Of a stretch of DNA of 64,000 nt, positions 45,282 to 54,167 are shown piece after piece. The stretch is from Paenibacillus allorhizosphaerae (GTDB taxonomy: Bacteria; Bacillota; Bacilli; Paenibacillales; NBRC-103111): positions 177,418 to 241,417 of the forward strand of contig NZ_CAJVCE010000012.1 in the NCBI RefSeq assembly GCF_910594985.1, in the 5' to 3' direction. Position 1 is the stretch's first letter. Each line of letters begins with the position of its first letter. The notes below the pieces were generated by a model. It searched no databases and was not told the origin of the DNA. It saw only the letters and a list, made by a program, of their open reading frames with translations. A program made the position numbers and the translations under genes.

Positions 45282-46148
45282 TTAAGCGGGTATGTGCAAA
45301 ATCCGGTTGTCGATCAGGCGCGTTTTGCCGAATTTCACGGCGAGCGCCACGATGATGCGGTCAGCGCCTTCGAATGAATCGATCGGCTCCAACGAAGGAT
45401 ACGATAAAACTTCCGCGTAATCAATATGAGCCAAGGAAGCGGATTGAATTCGTTCGACGACGACTGCTTGCAGCCGGTCGGGAGTTAACCCTGCAGCGTC
45501 TTGCATCAATGCTTCAGCATCGGCGAGCGCCGCGGACAGCACGATTGCCTGGCGACGCTCCTCGTCGCTTAAATACACGTTCCGTGAGCTAAGCGCAAGA
45601 CCGTCCTCCTCGCGAAGCGTCGGACAAGGCACAATCGTCACGGGCATGTTCAGGTCGTAAACCATCTGCTCGATAACGGCTACCTGCTGCGCATCCTTCA
45701 TGCCGAAATAAGCGAAATCGGGCTGAACGATATTTAACAGCTTGCTAACTACGGTTGCCACTCCGTCAAAATGTCCGGGGCGGGATGCGCCGCACAGCCT
45801 TTCGGTAACGCCGGATACGGTGATGACCGTTTTCGTCGGAGTCGGGTACATCTCGGCAACTTGCGGCAAAAACACAATATCGGTTCCCGCCGATTGTGCG
45901 ACTTCCAGATCCCGCTTCTCGTCGCGAGGATACCTCTCAAAATCTTCATTCGGCCCAAACTGCAGCGGATTGACAAAAATGCTTAGCACCACCAAAGAGC
46001 AATTGTCGCGCGCCCGCTCCAGCAGCGAACCATGACCGCGATGCAAATATCCCATCGTCGGCACAAACCCGACCTTGCTGTCAAGGTGCGAAGAACGATG
46101 CTGGCGAATAGCCTGGCGCAATTCATTTATCGTACGACATATAATCAT
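45282..46148 (-). CDS. panC: PanC, pantoate-beta-alanine ligase (pantothenate synthetase)
   Basis: Joins pantoate and beta-alanine with ATP to give pantothenate. It is 288 residues long. The nucleotide-binding motif is LHRGHGSLLERA (HxGH, about 34), the substrate region is FVNPLQFGPNEDFERYPRD, then FGMKDAQQVAVIEQMV, and the second nucleotide motif is LALSSRNVYLS. It starts 20 bases after panB, with AAAGGGG upstream. Confidence 0.97.
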   Translation of the reverse strand: MIICRTINELRQAIRQHRSSHLDSKVGFVPTMGYLHRGHGSLLERARDNCSLVVLSIFVNPLQFGPNEDFERYPRDEKRDLEVAQSAGTDIVFLPQVAEMYPTPTKTVITVSGVTERLCGASRPGHFDGVATVVSKLLNIVQPDFAYFGMKDAQQVAVIEQMVYDLNMPVTIVPCPTLREEDGLALSSRNVYLSDEERRQAIVLSAALADAEALMQDAAGLTPDRLQAVVVERIQSASLAHIDYAEVLSYPSLEPIDSFEGADRIIVALAVKFGKTRLIDNRILHIPA

Positions 46149-46168
46149 GGGCCGTTCATCCCCTTTGT

Positions 46169-47092
46169 TTATTCGCGCTGTCCAGCGGGCTCTTTTACGC
46201 GTTTCTCTTCTGCCGACGCCGGTTCGGCTTGCGCGGAGCTGCCGCCTCCGCCGTACAGACTGGCTGCGACTTCATCCTCCATGTGGAACGCATGCTCTTG
46301 GGCCGGAAAGCTGCGGCCTTTCACCTCGTCTACATATTGGCGAATTCCGTTTCGAATCGCCTCGCCGATATGGGCGTACGTTTTGACGAACCGTTTCGGA
46401 TGAATATCCGCGGCGTACCCGAGCAAATCGTGGAAAACTAGCACCTGCCCGTCGCAGGAAGCGCCCGCGCCGATGCCGATCGTCGGAATGGACAGCGTCT
46501 GCGTCAAATGTGCCGCAAGTTCATCCGTTACAAGCTCGAGCACAATGGCAAAAGCACCGGCTTGCTCCAACGCCTTGGCGTCTTCCAGCAGCTTTTCCGC
46601 TTGAGCGGAGCTTTTGCCCTGCACTTTATAGCCGCCGATCTGATGAATGGACTGCGGCGTGAGCCCGATATGGGCCATGACCGGAATGCCTGCCTGCGTC
46701 AATGCCTGTACTGCCGGAACGATCTCCGCCCCGCCTTCCAGCTTGAGCGCTTTGGCGAGCCCTTCCTGCATCAATCGGGCCGCATTGCGCAGCGTCTGAT
46801 CGACGCTGCCGTGATAGGTCATAAACGGCATATCTGCGATCACGAAGCTCGTTTTCGCCGCGCGGGTCACCGCTTTCGTATGATATATCATATCCTCTAA
46901 CGTTACAGGAATGGTTGAGTCGTAGCCGAGCACGACATTGCCTAATGAATCGCCTACCAAGATTGCATCGATTCCGGCTTGCTCCGCCAACATGGCGGAA
47001 GGATAGTCGTAAGCCGTAATGACGCTAATCGGCACTCGATCTTCTTTCATTTTTCTCAACTTTGCTGTTGTTACCGGTCTTCTCGCTTCCAT
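46169..47092 (-). CDS. panB: PanB, 3-methyl-2-oxobutanoate hydroxymethyltransferase
   Basis: Adds a hydroxymethyl group from methylene-THF to ketoisovalerate, the first step of pantothenate synthesis. Conserved stretches are ITAYDYPSAMLAEQAGIDAI, LVGDSLGNVVLGYDSTIPV (Mg-binding Asp), VMAHIGLTPQ and IGIGAGASCDGQVLVFHDLL. The true start is ATG 47092 (MEARRPVTTAKL) with AGGTGA upstream; the frame is open to 47209, but that would begin inside a terminator. It is 307 residues; the last 35 residues (rich in Gly, Ser, Ala, Glu) are an unusual tail. First gene of panBCD. Confidence 0.96.
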   Translation of the reverse strand: MEARRPVTTAKLRKMKEDRVPISVITAYDYPSAMLAEQAGIDAILVGDSLGNVVLGYDSTIPVTLEDMIYHTKAVTRAAKTSFVIADMPFMTYHGSVDQTLRNAARLMQEGLAKALKLEGGAEIVPAVQALTQAGIPVMAHIGLTPQSIHQIGGYKVQGKSSAQAEKLLEDAKALEQAGAFAIVLELVTDELAAHLTQTLSIPTIGIGAGASCDGQVLVFHDLLGYAADIHPKRFVKTYAHIGEAIRNGIRQYVDEVKGRSFPAQEHAFHMEDEVAASLYGGGGSSAQAEPASAEEKRVKEPAGQRE

Positions 47093-47167
47093 CCGTTTCA
47101 CCTGCTTCTTTCGTGGATTTGTCTTTCCGTTAGTATTGCGTGCAGAGGCCGGATTGTTGCAATGAGC

Positions 47168-47206
47168 AAAAAAACCTTTCAGCCGGCATAACGTGGCTAA
47201 AAGGTT
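47168..47206 (-). terminator. Rho-independent terminator (possible attenuator) before panB
   Basis: On the minus strand AACCTTTTAGCC (47195-47206) pairs with GGCTGAAAGGTT (47173-47184), with one T-G pair, followed by seven T. It ends about 75 bases before panB and about 260 bases after the strong promoter upstream. Confidence 0.85.
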
Positions 47207-47219
47207 CACATGGCAAACA

Positions 47220-47435
47220 TCATATGATCCTTCTGTCTCGGTCCGGTTGGCTCAGAGCAGAATCCGACATATTACAAAAACGATTCAATTGTAAGAAAAG
47301 CTGCCGATCCAAATCATTTCGCTTTTCTTGATATTCCGAAATGTTGCTATGCTGTGCATTTGCACTGCATGAACTTAAACATTCCTTCATTAAGCAAACT
47401 GGAGAGTGCAGCTCATTACGATACCGCCTCTGCAA
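47220..47435 (-). CDS. Possible small protein between birA and panB
   Basis: An open frame of up to 71 codons lies wholly between the strong promoter and the terminator. The C-terminal part reads EYQEKRNDLDRQL and ends ALSQPDRDRRII, which faintly recalls Spo0E-type aspartyl-phosphate phosphatases (SQxLDxLI) but lacks the exact motif. The only starts are a TTG at 47435 and an ATG at 47390; neither has a good ribosome site, though a short frame MSCTLQFA with a better site (GAGGCGG) ends at the ATG (TAATG). It may instead be a non-coding leader or small RNA. Confidence 0.3.
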   Translation of the reverse strand: MQRRYRNELHSPVCLMKECLSSCSANAQHSNISEYQEKRNDLDRQLFLQLNRFCNMSDSALSQPDRDRRII

Positions 47436-47440
47436 CGTAC

Positions 47441-47469
47441 ATTATACCAAAGTTTGTATAAGATGTCAT
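47441..47469 (-). promoter_or_regulatory. Near-consensus sigma-A promoter with internal dyad
   Basis: ATGACA (47464-47469) and a perfect TATAAT (47441-47446) are exactly 17 bases apart. The stretch between carries the dyad TTATAC / GTATAA (about 47442-47461), well placed for a repressor. The -35 overlaps the birA stop codon. Confidence 0.75.
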
Positions 47470-48434
47470 CTAAATTCGACAACGCCCGAGTACAGTTTTT
47501 GCTCGCTGCCGTCTTGCAGCCGGATCAGCAGCGCACCGCTGTCGTCAATCGACTCCGCTGTCCCTTCAACAGCACCTTGCGCCGTTTGTACGCGGATCGG
47601 ACGGTGGAGCGAAACGGACTGCAGCTCCCATAACGTTTTGATTGGCGCAAAGCCATCCTCCCGGTACAGTGCATACAACTGCTCCAAATCCAGCAGGAAA
47701 CGGCAAAGGAACGCTTCCCTGTCGATCGGATGCCCCGCTTCAATAGCCAGGGAAGTCGCTACATCCCGCAATTCCTCCGGGTAGTCCTGCGGCTCCAGGT
47801 TGACGCTGATGCCGACCCCGGCAATGACGTGAAGCAGACGTTCGTCCTCGGCGTTGGATTCGAGCAGGATGCCGGAAACTTTGCGCCCGCGGATCAATAG
47901 ATCGTTCGGCCACTTAATTCCCGCATCCAGAGCTAGGTACCCGCGGACTGTTCGGCAAAGCGCCACGGCAAACAGCAAAGTAAGCTGAGGCGTCATCTGA
48001 AGCGGTATGCCGGGTTTCAGGATCAGGCTCATCCATAAGCCCTTTCCTTTAGGAGAGTGCCACTTCCGGCCCATTCGTCCGCGGCCCGCATTTTGCTGCT
48101 CGGCGATGACGAGCATACCTTCGTGCGCGCCTTCCTGAACAAGTCCGTGGGCTATGGTCTGCGTCGATTCGACCTCATCGTAATATTTGATTTGCCTTCC
48201 AAAACGCGCAGTTTCGAGACTCGTCAGGACACGTGCAATATCAAGTTTCGCCGGCTTCGCCGTCAGACGGTAGCCTTTTCGCGGAACCGCTTCAAACCGG
48301 TAGCCTTTCTCTCGGAGCCGTTCAATATGTTTCCATACCGCCGTGCGGCTAATGTTCAGTTTGCCGCTGATCTCTTCGCCGGACAAAAAAGCGCCGTTCG
48401 ATTGCTCGAACAGCTCCAGGATTCGTTGATTCAT
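47466..48434 (-). CDS. birA: BirA, bifunctional biotin-protein ligase and biotin repressor
   Basis: Attaches biotin to carboxylases and represses biotin genes. Residues 1-65 form a winged-helix DNA-binding domain (FLSGEEISGKLNISRTAVWK and VPRKGYRL). The ligase centre has DEVESTQTIAHG, the biotin/ATP loop GRGRMGRKWHSP (about 115) and IKWPNDLLI. The C-terminal SH3-like domain ends the protein. Its start overlaps the cca stop by four bases. 322 residues, normal length. Confidence 0.96.
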   Translation of the reverse strand: MNQRILELFEQSNGAFLSGEEISGKLNISRTAVWKHIERLREKGYRFEAVPRKGYRLTAKPAKLDIARVLTSLETARFGRQIKYYDEVESTQTIAHGLVQEGAHEGMLVIAEQQNAGRGRMGRKWHSPKGKGLWMSLILKPGIPLQMTPQLTLLFAVALCRTVRGYLALDAGIKWPNDLLIRGRKVSGILLESNAEDERLLHVIAGVGISVNLEPQDYPEELRDVATSLAIEAGHPIDREAFLCRFLLDLEQLYALYREDGFAPIKTLWELQSVSLHRPIRVQTAQGAVEGTAESIDDSGALLIRLQDGSEQKLYSGVVEFR

Positions 48435-49714
48435 TGACGCTCAATCTCCCGTATTTGTTCATAGTGTGCTTCGGCCGCCTTCAGCAGCGCTTCCGTTTCG
48501 TTGGACAGCTCGCCTAGAGCCGTTTCTTCCAGCAGCGCCGCAAGTAACCGGCCGAGCCATGGTCCCGGTTTGGCAGGGGCAAACAAACGCATGAGCTCCT
48601 GCCCCGTGACCGCAAGCTCCGACACTTCGGACACGGGCATTTCGTCAAGCCACCTCTCGCCTTCCGCAACCCATACGCGTTGTGACGGGGACAGGTGCTC
48701 TTCCTGCGAATACAATTTGTGAACGTTGCGAAGCGTACCGCGACCATAACGGATTGCCGCCAACAGCCATAGCCGTTTCCGTTGGTCCATCGACATGTCA
48801 TCCATCACTTTATTATTACCAGCTTCATTCCGAAGCCTCTCGTGTGCGGTTACCATCAGCCGTACTTTTTCCGTCTGCTGCTTCGAACAAGCCAGATGGC
48901 GCATATCCGCATCCGCTTGTTCAGCCGTAGCCCCGATGCGTATGTACAAAAACGCCAAACGATGCAGCTCATCAGGCAGCCGATCCAGATTCGGCCACGG
49001 TTTTCCGTCCGCGATCGAAGCAAGGCTCAGCTTCTTTTTCGTATGCTGCAACACCCCGCTGCTGCACAGCAGATCCACAGCCAGATTCGGATTCGCGCCG
49101 GCGAGCATTTTTAGAAGCTCGGCCTGCACCCGCTCCATCGCGATATGACCAAGCAGCGGTTTTAGCAGAAGCAGTGCGCTCCAGGTTGCCGTTTCCGGCT
49201 CCAATCCATATTCGGCGGCGAACCTTAGACAGCGGAGCATGCGCAGCGCATCCTCCCGAAACCGTTCCTCCGCCTGACCGACGCATCGAAGCCGTTTCAG
49301 CCGAAGATCCTCCTGTCCGCCGAACGGGTCGATCAGCCGGCCATCCTGATCCAGCGCCATTGCGTTCATCGTAAAATCGCGCCGCTGTAAATCTTCATGC
49401 AAGTTATCGATATATTCCACTTCGGACGGGCGACGGAACCCTTCATAGTCGCCTTCTTTCCGAAAAGTCGTTACTTCGTAAGGAACGCGATCGATTAAAA
49501 CCGTAACCGTTCCATGCTGAAGCCCGGTTGGAATCGTGCGCTCGAATATCGATTGCACTTGTTCCGGTCTGGCTGATGTGGCGATATCATAATCTTTTAC
49601 CTTGCGGCCCAACCATTTATCTCGTACACAGCCCCCGACCATATAAGCTTCGAAACCTCGGTCCGTTAATCGTCGTATAACCTTTAGGGCCCCATCTTCC
49701 AGCTTTTCGGCCAT
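48431..49714 (-). CDS. cca: CCA tRNA nucleotidyltransferase
   Basis: Adds or repairs the CCA end of tRNAs. It is a class II enzyme of 427 residues. The head has YMVGGCVRDKWLGR and the catalytic DxD in VKDYDIATSA, then RRDFTMNAMALD (tRNA/nucleotide choice) and EDALRMLRCLRFAAEYG. The C-terminal half is helical tRNA-binding body. AAGGAGAG precedes the ATG. It lies between bshA (21-base gap) and birA (overlap), as in B. subtilis. Confidence 0.96.
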   Translation of the reverse strand: MAEKLEDGALKVIRRLTDRGFEAYMVGGCVRDKWLGRKVKDYDIATSARPEQVQSIFERTIPTGLQHGTVTVLIDRVPYEVTTFRKEGDYEGFRRPSEVEYIDNLHEDLQRRDFTMNAMALDQDGRLIDPFGGQEDLRLKRLRCVGQAEERFREDALRMLRCLRFAAEYGLEPETATWSALLLLKPLLGHIAMERVQAELLKMLAGANPNLAVDLLCSSGVLQHTKKKLSLASIADGKPWPNLDRLPDELHRLAFLYIRIGATAEQADADMRHLACSKQQTEKVRLMVTAHERLRNEAGNNKVMDDMSMDQRKRLWLLAAIRYGRGTLRNVHKLYSQEEHLSPSQRVWVAEGERWLDEMPVSEVSELAVTGQELMRLFAPAKPGPWLGRLLAALLEETALGELSNETEALLKAAEAHYEQIREIERQ

Positions 49715-49735
49715 GGGCTGCTCTCCTTCGGCAAT

Positions 49736-50902
49736 TCAGCAGTTGATCGGCCTGGACTTCAGCTCCTCTGGCAGCGGTCGTCCAAGCACGCGATAATATA
49801 TTTCTTCATACTGTCTGGTAATCAGATCGTTGCAGAATGTAAAACGCGCCCGATGCAAACAGGCCTGCTTCATCCTTGCATACATCGCTTCGTCGGATAA
49901 CAGCTGCTTCGCATAAGCAGCCATCTGATCTACGTCGCCGATCCCGGCCAAAAATCCGGTTTCCCCGTGCGTGATCAGCTCCGGTATGCCTCCGGCATCG
50001 GAAGCGATCGTCGGTACGCCGCAAGCCATCGCTTCCAGCGCCACAAGACCGAAGCTCTCCTTCTCCGACGGCAGCAGCATCAAGTCGCCGAGCGATAGCA
50101 GCTGCGCCACGTCGTCCTGCTTTCCGCAGAACGTGACCCGGTCCAATATGCCGAGCTCTTTCACTTTGCAGAGCACTTTGGACAGTTCCGGCCCTTCGCC
50201 GACGAACAGAAGACGGGAAGGTACTTCCTTGCGCACCTGATCGAATATTTCTACGACGTCGGTAACCCTCTTCACCGGTCTGAAATTCGAGATATGGATC
50301 AATATTTTTTCGTCCGGATGGGCGAATTCTTTGCGAAGCTCGCTCACTTCGCGCGGATAGTAGACTCGTTTATCGACGAAATTGTAAGCAAGGTCGATCG
50401 GTTTGGTAATGCCGAGCAGCCTGCGGGTTTCCTCGATCAAATCTTGCGAAACCGCCGTTACCGCATCGCTTTCATCAATCGCATAGCTGATCAGATCGCT
50501 TAACGATTCGTCTTGCGCAAGCACCGTAATATCCGTCCCGTGCAGCGTCGTCACTACTTTCAGCTGCGGACCGACCATTTGCTTTGCTAACAGCGCGCAA
50601 ACGGCATGCGGAATGGCATAATGCACGTGAAGCAAGTCCAGTTCCTCCAGCTTGGCGACTTGCGCAAGTTTACTGGCAAGCGATAGATCGTATGGCGGAT
50701 ATTTAAAAACGTAATAATCATTGACTTCCACTTCGTGATACGAAATGTTTTTATCGAATTTCCCAAGGCGGAAAGGCATGCTGTGCGTGATGAAATGCAC
50801 TTCGTGTCCTTTTTCCGCAAGCAGCTTCCCAAGCTCCGTAGCGACGACGCCGGAACCGCCCAAGGTAGGGTAACACGTAATTCCGATTTTTAACCGGTCC
50901 AT
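49736..50902 (-). CDS. bshA: BshA, N-acetyl-alpha-D-glucosaminyl-L-malate synthase
   Basis: First step of bacillithiol synthesis: joins GlcNAc from UDP-GlcNAc to malate. It is a GT-B glycosyltransferase of family 4, 388 residues. YPTLGGSGVVATELGKLLAE at the N-terminus and FITHSMPFRL are characteristic of BshA. Donor-site motifs are LIHISNFRPVKRV, LPSEKESFGLVALEAMACG and ASDAGGIPELI. Bacillithiol is the main low-mass thiol of these bacteria. It lies 39 bases after bshB1 in the same operon. Confidence 0.96.
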   Translation of the reverse strand: MDRLKIGITCYPTLGGSGVVATELGKLLAEKGHEVHFITHSMPFRLGKFDKNISYHEVEVNDYYVFKYPPYDLSLASKLAQVAKLEELDLLHVHYAIPHAVCALLAKQMVGPQLKVVTTLHGTDITVLAQDESLSDLISYAIDESDAVTAVSQDLIEETRRLLGITKPIDLAYNFVDKRVYYPREVSELRKEFAHPDEKILIHISNFRPVKRVTDVVEIFDQVRKEVPSRLLFVGEGPELSKVLCKVKELGILDRVTFCGKQDDVAQLLSLGDLMLLPSEKESFGLVALEAMACGVPTIASDAGGIPELITHGETGFLAGIGDVDQMAAYAKQLLSDEAMYARMKQACLHRARFTFCNDLITRQYEEIYYRVLGRPLPEELKSRPINC

Positions 50903-50941
50903 AGTGAGGGTATCCTCCCTTATCTGCGGATATATGATGGT

Positions 50942-51646
50942 TTACAACAGTTCTGCCATATAAGGCAGCTTATTCACAAAGCCTTCCGCATACGGCACCG
51001 ATCTTCTCAAGCCGAGCAGTCGGTCGCGAGCTTCCACCCGCTCCAAATAACCTTGCGTCAGCGGTGTTTGCACATAATCGTTACCCGTTCCTGCAGGCTC
51101 GAATTGCGAGCGATAGGCGCGAAGCGAGGCGGTTTTCGTCTCGTAAACGTCCGTTACATCGACCATCACGCTCGGCTCAAACACATCGTTTATAAAATAA
51201 TAATAGCTTTCCTTGACGGTATGCGCAGGCACATCCGGCATAAAACGGCGCAGCTTCGCATTGAACACCGCTTCCTGCACCAGCTTGCTGCAAGCGATAT
51301 GATCGGGATGGCGGTCTTCCCAATATGGCGCGAAGACAAGACGCGGCCGCCACTTGCGAATTTCCAGTACGATGCGCTCCACATGCTCCGGCGTTACGTA
51401 CAAACCGCGGTCAGGCAGCTGAAGATTGCTCCGGGCCGCAAGACCAAGCACCGCGGATGCTTCCTCCGCTTCTTTGCGGCGGCTCTCCACCGTACCGTTG
51501 GATGACATTTCGGCGAGCGTCAGATCGCAAATGCCTACGCGCCGTCCGGCAGCCGTATGCTTGGCGATCGTTCCGCCCATCCCGATTTCCGCGTCGTCCG
51601 GATGGGCTCCGAAAATCAAAATATCCAGCGAATTGTTCTCAGACAT
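50942..51646 (-). CDS. bshB1: BshB1, bacillithiol biosynthesis deacetylase
   Basis: Removes the acetyl group from GlcNAc-malate in the second step of bacillithiol synthesis. [18 protein letters not shown] carries the zinc motif HPDD, and [16 protein letters not shown] has the third ligand. 234 residues. The start ATG 51646 overlaps the mgsA stop by eight bases and has GGGTG upstream; the longer frame has no ribosome site. Next to bshA, so the pathway genes are together; bshC is not in the window. Confidence 0.95.
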   Translation of the reverse strand: MSENNSLDILIFGAHPDDAEIGMGGTIAKHTAAGRRVGICDLTLAEMSSNGTVESRRKEAEEASAVLGLAARSNLQLPDRGLYVTPEHVERIVLEIRKWRPRLVFAPYWEDRHPDHIACSKLVQEAVFNAKLRRFMPDVPAHTVKESYYYFINDVFEPSVMVDVTDVYETKTASLRAYRSQFEPAGTGNDYVQTPLTQGYLERVEARDRLLGLRRSVPYAEGFVNKLPYMAELL

Positions 51647-52067
51647 GGTCAACACCCGGCTTATATTTATGTACGAGTTCCCTCCACGCAAAATCACCGC
51701 GATCGAGGGCTTTAATCAAAAGCTCCGCTGTAGCAATATTGGTCGCGCACGGGATGCCTTGAACGTCGCACAAACGGAGCAAAGCGATGATATCCGGTTC
51801 ATGCGGCTGCGCCATGAGCGGATCACGAAGGAAAATAATCAGGTCCATCTCATTGGTCGCCACCAAGGCTCCGATCTGCTGGTCTCCGCCTAGCGGACCC
51901 GACATGAATCGGTTAATGTTCAGTTTCGTTTTTTCCATAATGCGCGTACCGGTCGTTCCGGTAGCATATAACGTATGGCCAGCAAATACCCTTTCATAGG
52001 CGATGACGAAATTGACCATTTCTTCCTTTTTCCGATCGTGAGCGATCAATGCTATTTTCATTGTCAT
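51639..52067 (-). CDS. mgsA: MgsA, methylglyoxal synthase
   Basis: Converts dihydroxyacetone phosphate to methylglyoxal, a phosphate-releasing bypass of lower glycolysis. It is 142 residues. [13 protein letters not shown], then ATGTTGTRI and [20 protein letters not shown] with the catalytic aspartate, and [15 protein letters not shown], are all diagnostic. Bacillithiol removes methylglyoxal, so its place before bshB1 and bshA makes sense. AAGGGG lies eight bases upstream of ATG. Confidence 0.96.
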   Translation of the reverse strand: MTMKIALIAHDRKKEEMVNFVIAYERVFAGHTLYATGTTGTRIMEKTKLNINRFMSGPLGGDQQIGALVATNEMDLIIFLRDPLMAQPHEPDIIALLRLCDVQGIPCATNIATAELLIKALDRGDFAWRELVHKYKPGVDHV

Positions 52068-52140
52068 GACATCATCCCCTTATCTGCAAAACAAAGACAC
52101 CTGAGCCGACCGTTGTCGGTCTGCCCAGTGCCCGTATCAC

Positions 52141-52944
52141 CTAGTCTATAAAATGTTCGAACCCGTAAACAAGCCCGTTGTACTCCATTACCTTCTTGAT
52201 TGCAACATTGACCCCTGGCATATAACCTGCGCGGTCATACGAATCGTGGCGTATTTTCAGCGATTGTCCGAAAGCGCCGAAAATGACTTCCTGCTGTGCG
52301 AACACACCAGGGAGCCGAACGCTATGTATTCTGAATCCGTTGTAGTAGCCGCCGCGGGAGCCTTCGATCGTCTCCTCTTCATTCGGATTGCCTTGTCTTA
52401 GCTCTTTGCGTACTTCCGAAATCATCTCAGCGGTTTTCACGGACGTTCCGCTCGGCGCATCGAGTTTTTGGTCTCCATGATATTCGATGATCTCAAGATG
52501 CGGGAAATACTTCGCTGCCTGTGCGGCAAATTTCATCATCAGAATGGCGCCGATGGAGAAGTTCGGCGCGATCAGACCGCCGATGCCTTGCTCCTTGCAT
52601 TGATTGTCCAAGTCTTCGATATCCTGCGGCGTAAATCCGGTAGTCCCGATCACAGGACGAACCTTATGTCGGATTGCCAATCTTGTATGGGCGACAGCCG
52701 ACTGGGGCGCCGTGAAATCGACAAGCACATCAGGCTTCGATTCCACGAGCGCCAGCTCCAGATCGTTGCTGACCATAACGCCGCATGGTTCCATGCCCAC
52801 AAGACGTCCGGCATCCATATTTTTTGTCGAGCGATCCGTCGCTGCCACAAGCGTCAACTGCGCATCAGCCAACACCATTTTTACGACTTCGCGCCCCATT
52901 CGACCGCTTGCACCGGCCACGGCAACTTTAATGTTCTGGCTCAT
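52141..52944 (-). CDS. dapB: DapB, 4-hydroxy-tetrahydrodipicolinate reductase
   Basis: NAD(P)H-dependent step in lysine and diaminopimelate synthesis, needed for cell wall and for dipicolinate in spores. It is 267 residues. The nucleotide site is VAVAGASGRMGREVV; DFTAPQSAVAHTRLA follows. The catalytic segment EYHGDQKLDAPSGTS keeps the essential His and Lys; the second histidine seen in E. coli (EAHH) is Gly here. It starts three bases after the TPR gene stop. Confidence 0.96.
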   Translation of the reverse strand: MSQNIKVAVAGASGRMGREVVKMVLADAQLTLVAATDRSTKNMDAGRLVGMEPCGVMVSNDLELALVESKPDVLVDFTAPQSAVAHTRLAIRHKVRPVIGTTGFTPQDIEDLDNQCKEQGIGGLIAPNFSIGAILMMKFAAQAAKYFPHLEIIEYHGDQKLDAPSGTSVKTAEMISEVRKELRQGNPNEEETIEGSRGGYYNGFRIHSVRLPGVFAQQEVIFGAFGQSLKIRHDSYDRAGYMPGVNVAIKKVMEYNGLVYGFEHFID

Positions 52945-52947
52945 CCT

Positions 52948-53499
52948 TTACTCTGTTCCTTTCCGCTTGATCTCTTTAGGAGATGCTGTCTGCATATATT
53001 GTTTCCATTTTAGTCCATACTCTTCAAGTAGCCGGCTTGCAATCGGATGATTCGGATCCAGCTTCAAAAGTTCTTTAACCGCCCGAATGGCGTGTGAATA
53101 GTCTTCCAACTGTGAATAAGCTATACTGAGAAGCAAATATGCTTCGACCGACAGCGGATCCAAATCGACTGCCTGCTTCAAAAGCGCAACCGCCAGATAT
53201 AGCTGCTCATCCGATTCCTCGAACAGCTTCTCTGCCTGGAACAGCAGTTCTTTCGCCTGCAAATGCCGATAATGCATTGTGTAATGCTCGTCATCCGGAT
53301 CCAGCCGGACGGCTTCTTTCGCATGAAGCGTCGCCTGCTCCAGTTTATTGCTGCGGGCGTAAGTGATCGATAGCTTGTAATGATAAGCTGCACAGTCCGG
53401 ATCCAGGGCAATGGCGCGTTCAAACCAGACGACCGCTTTGGCGAAATCATGCTTTAAGATCGATTCATAAGCTTTTTTAATGGCCTCTTCTCCGCTCAA
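52948..53499 (-). CDS. Tetratricopeptide repeat protein
   Basis: A 183-residue helical protein with four TPR-like units: FAKAVVWFERAIALDPDCAA, YHYKLSITYARSNKLEQATL, YLAVALLKQAVDLDPLSVEA and YLLLSIAYSQLEDYSHAIRA. I place the start at TTG 53499 (MSGEEAIKKAYESI), nine bases after AAGGAG; earlier in-frame starts are close to or inside that site. It lies between the pyrophosphohydrolase gene and dapB, close enough for one operon. Partner unknown. Confidence 0.78.
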   Translation of the reverse strand: MSGEEAIKKAYESILKHDFAKAVVWFERAIALDPDCAAYHYKLSITYARSNKLEQATLHAKEAVRLDPDDEHYTMHYRHLQAKELLFQAEKLFEESDEQLYLAVALLKQAVDLDPLSVEAYLLLSIAYSQLEDYSHAIRAVKELLKLDPNHPIASRLLEEYGLKWKQYMQTASPKEIKRKGTE

Positions 53500-53549
53500 G
53501 TACCCCATCTCCTTTGCGTAAAAAGGGATGGTACAGCATATGAACCGAT

Positions 53550-53888
53550 CTAAGATTCCGTGTCCCGTTTCGTCCAACGATTCACATCGCGCGTGCGAAA
53601 TTTATGCAATACTTTGTCATGCGCTTCGGTCAAATCAATGCCGAGCGAATTAGCGAAGCAGACGGTAATGAATAATATATCGCCAAGCTCCAATTCGATC
53701 GAATTCTCTTCTTCCGTCGGTTTTTTCGGTTTTTCGCCGTAACGGTGATTCACTTCCCTGGATAACTCGCCGACCTCTTCCGACATGCGCGCCAGCATCG
53801 AGAGCGGGCTGAAATAGCCCTCTTTAAATTGGGATATGTATTCATGGACTTCCCCTTGGATATCCTTTAATGTTTTACTATCGGCCAT
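53550..53888 (-). CDS. MazG-like nucleotide pyrophosphohydrolase (YpjD-like)
   Basis: A 112-residue all-alpha NTP pyrophosphohydrolase that probably removes abnormal nucleotides. The metal-binding pattern is EEVGELSREVNHRYG (ExxE) and ELELGDILFITVCFAN (ExxD). The C-terminal TRDVNRWTKRD also matches B. subtilis YpjD. The start MADSKTLKDIQ at 53888 aligns with that protein; upstream GTG/TTG codons lie next to an AAAGG site and remain possible. First gene of the run leading to dapB, mgsA and the bsh genes. Confidence 0.87.
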   Translation of the reverse strand: MADSKTLKDIQGEVHEYISQFKEGYFSPLSMLARMSEEVGELSREVNHRYGEKPKKPTEEENSIELELGDILFITVCFANSLGIDLTEAHDKVLHKFRTRDVNRWTKRDTES

Positions 53889-53976
53889 AAATTCGTAAGT
53901 CACCAACCTTTCATTACCATGTTAACGCAAAACAAGGGATAAAGACAAATTTTTTTTGTATGAAGATGGCAACGAT

Positions 53977-54041
53977 AAGAAAAGACTCGGATCGAGACAA
54001 TTCGATGAAGATACATTCGTGTTTAAGCGGTATCTTTTCTT
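53977..54041 (+). repeat. Dispersed intergenic repeat, copy A
   Basis: A 65-base unit bounded by a perfect nine-base inverted repeat, AAGAAAAGA (53977-53985) and TCTTTTCTT (54033-54041), with an inner ATCGA / TCGAT hairpin. The first ~45 bases are about 80 percent identical to copy B. Confidence 0.65.
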
Positions 54042-54092
54042 GAAAGATCTCAATCGCTCAGCTCCGCTCAGAATGATAAATTGTGATCTTAT

Positions 54093-54152
54093 AAGAAAAG
54101 ATTCGGATCGATGCAACTCGATGTTGTTACATACGTGTTTTTGCGATCATCT
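54093..54152 (+). repeat. Dispersed intergenic repeat, copy B
   Basis: Begins AAGAAAAGATTCGGATCGA and keeps the inner ATCGA / TCGAT hairpin and ACGTGTTT of copy A, but the right-hand inverted end is lost. It ends just before the ribosome site of the YitT-family gene. Confidence 0.6.
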
Positions 54153-54167
54153 AGCAAGGAGGAACTT

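Larger units (their letters stand above)
47093..47465. other. birA-panB intergenic region with its own small transcription unit
   Basis: This 373-base stretch holds, in minus-strand order, a near-consensus promoter with a dyad, a possible small ORF, a strong terminator (47168-47206), then about 75 bases leading to panB with only a weak promoter candidate. Thus panBCD is either transcribed by read-through (attenuation) or from that weak promoter. Confidence 0.6.
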
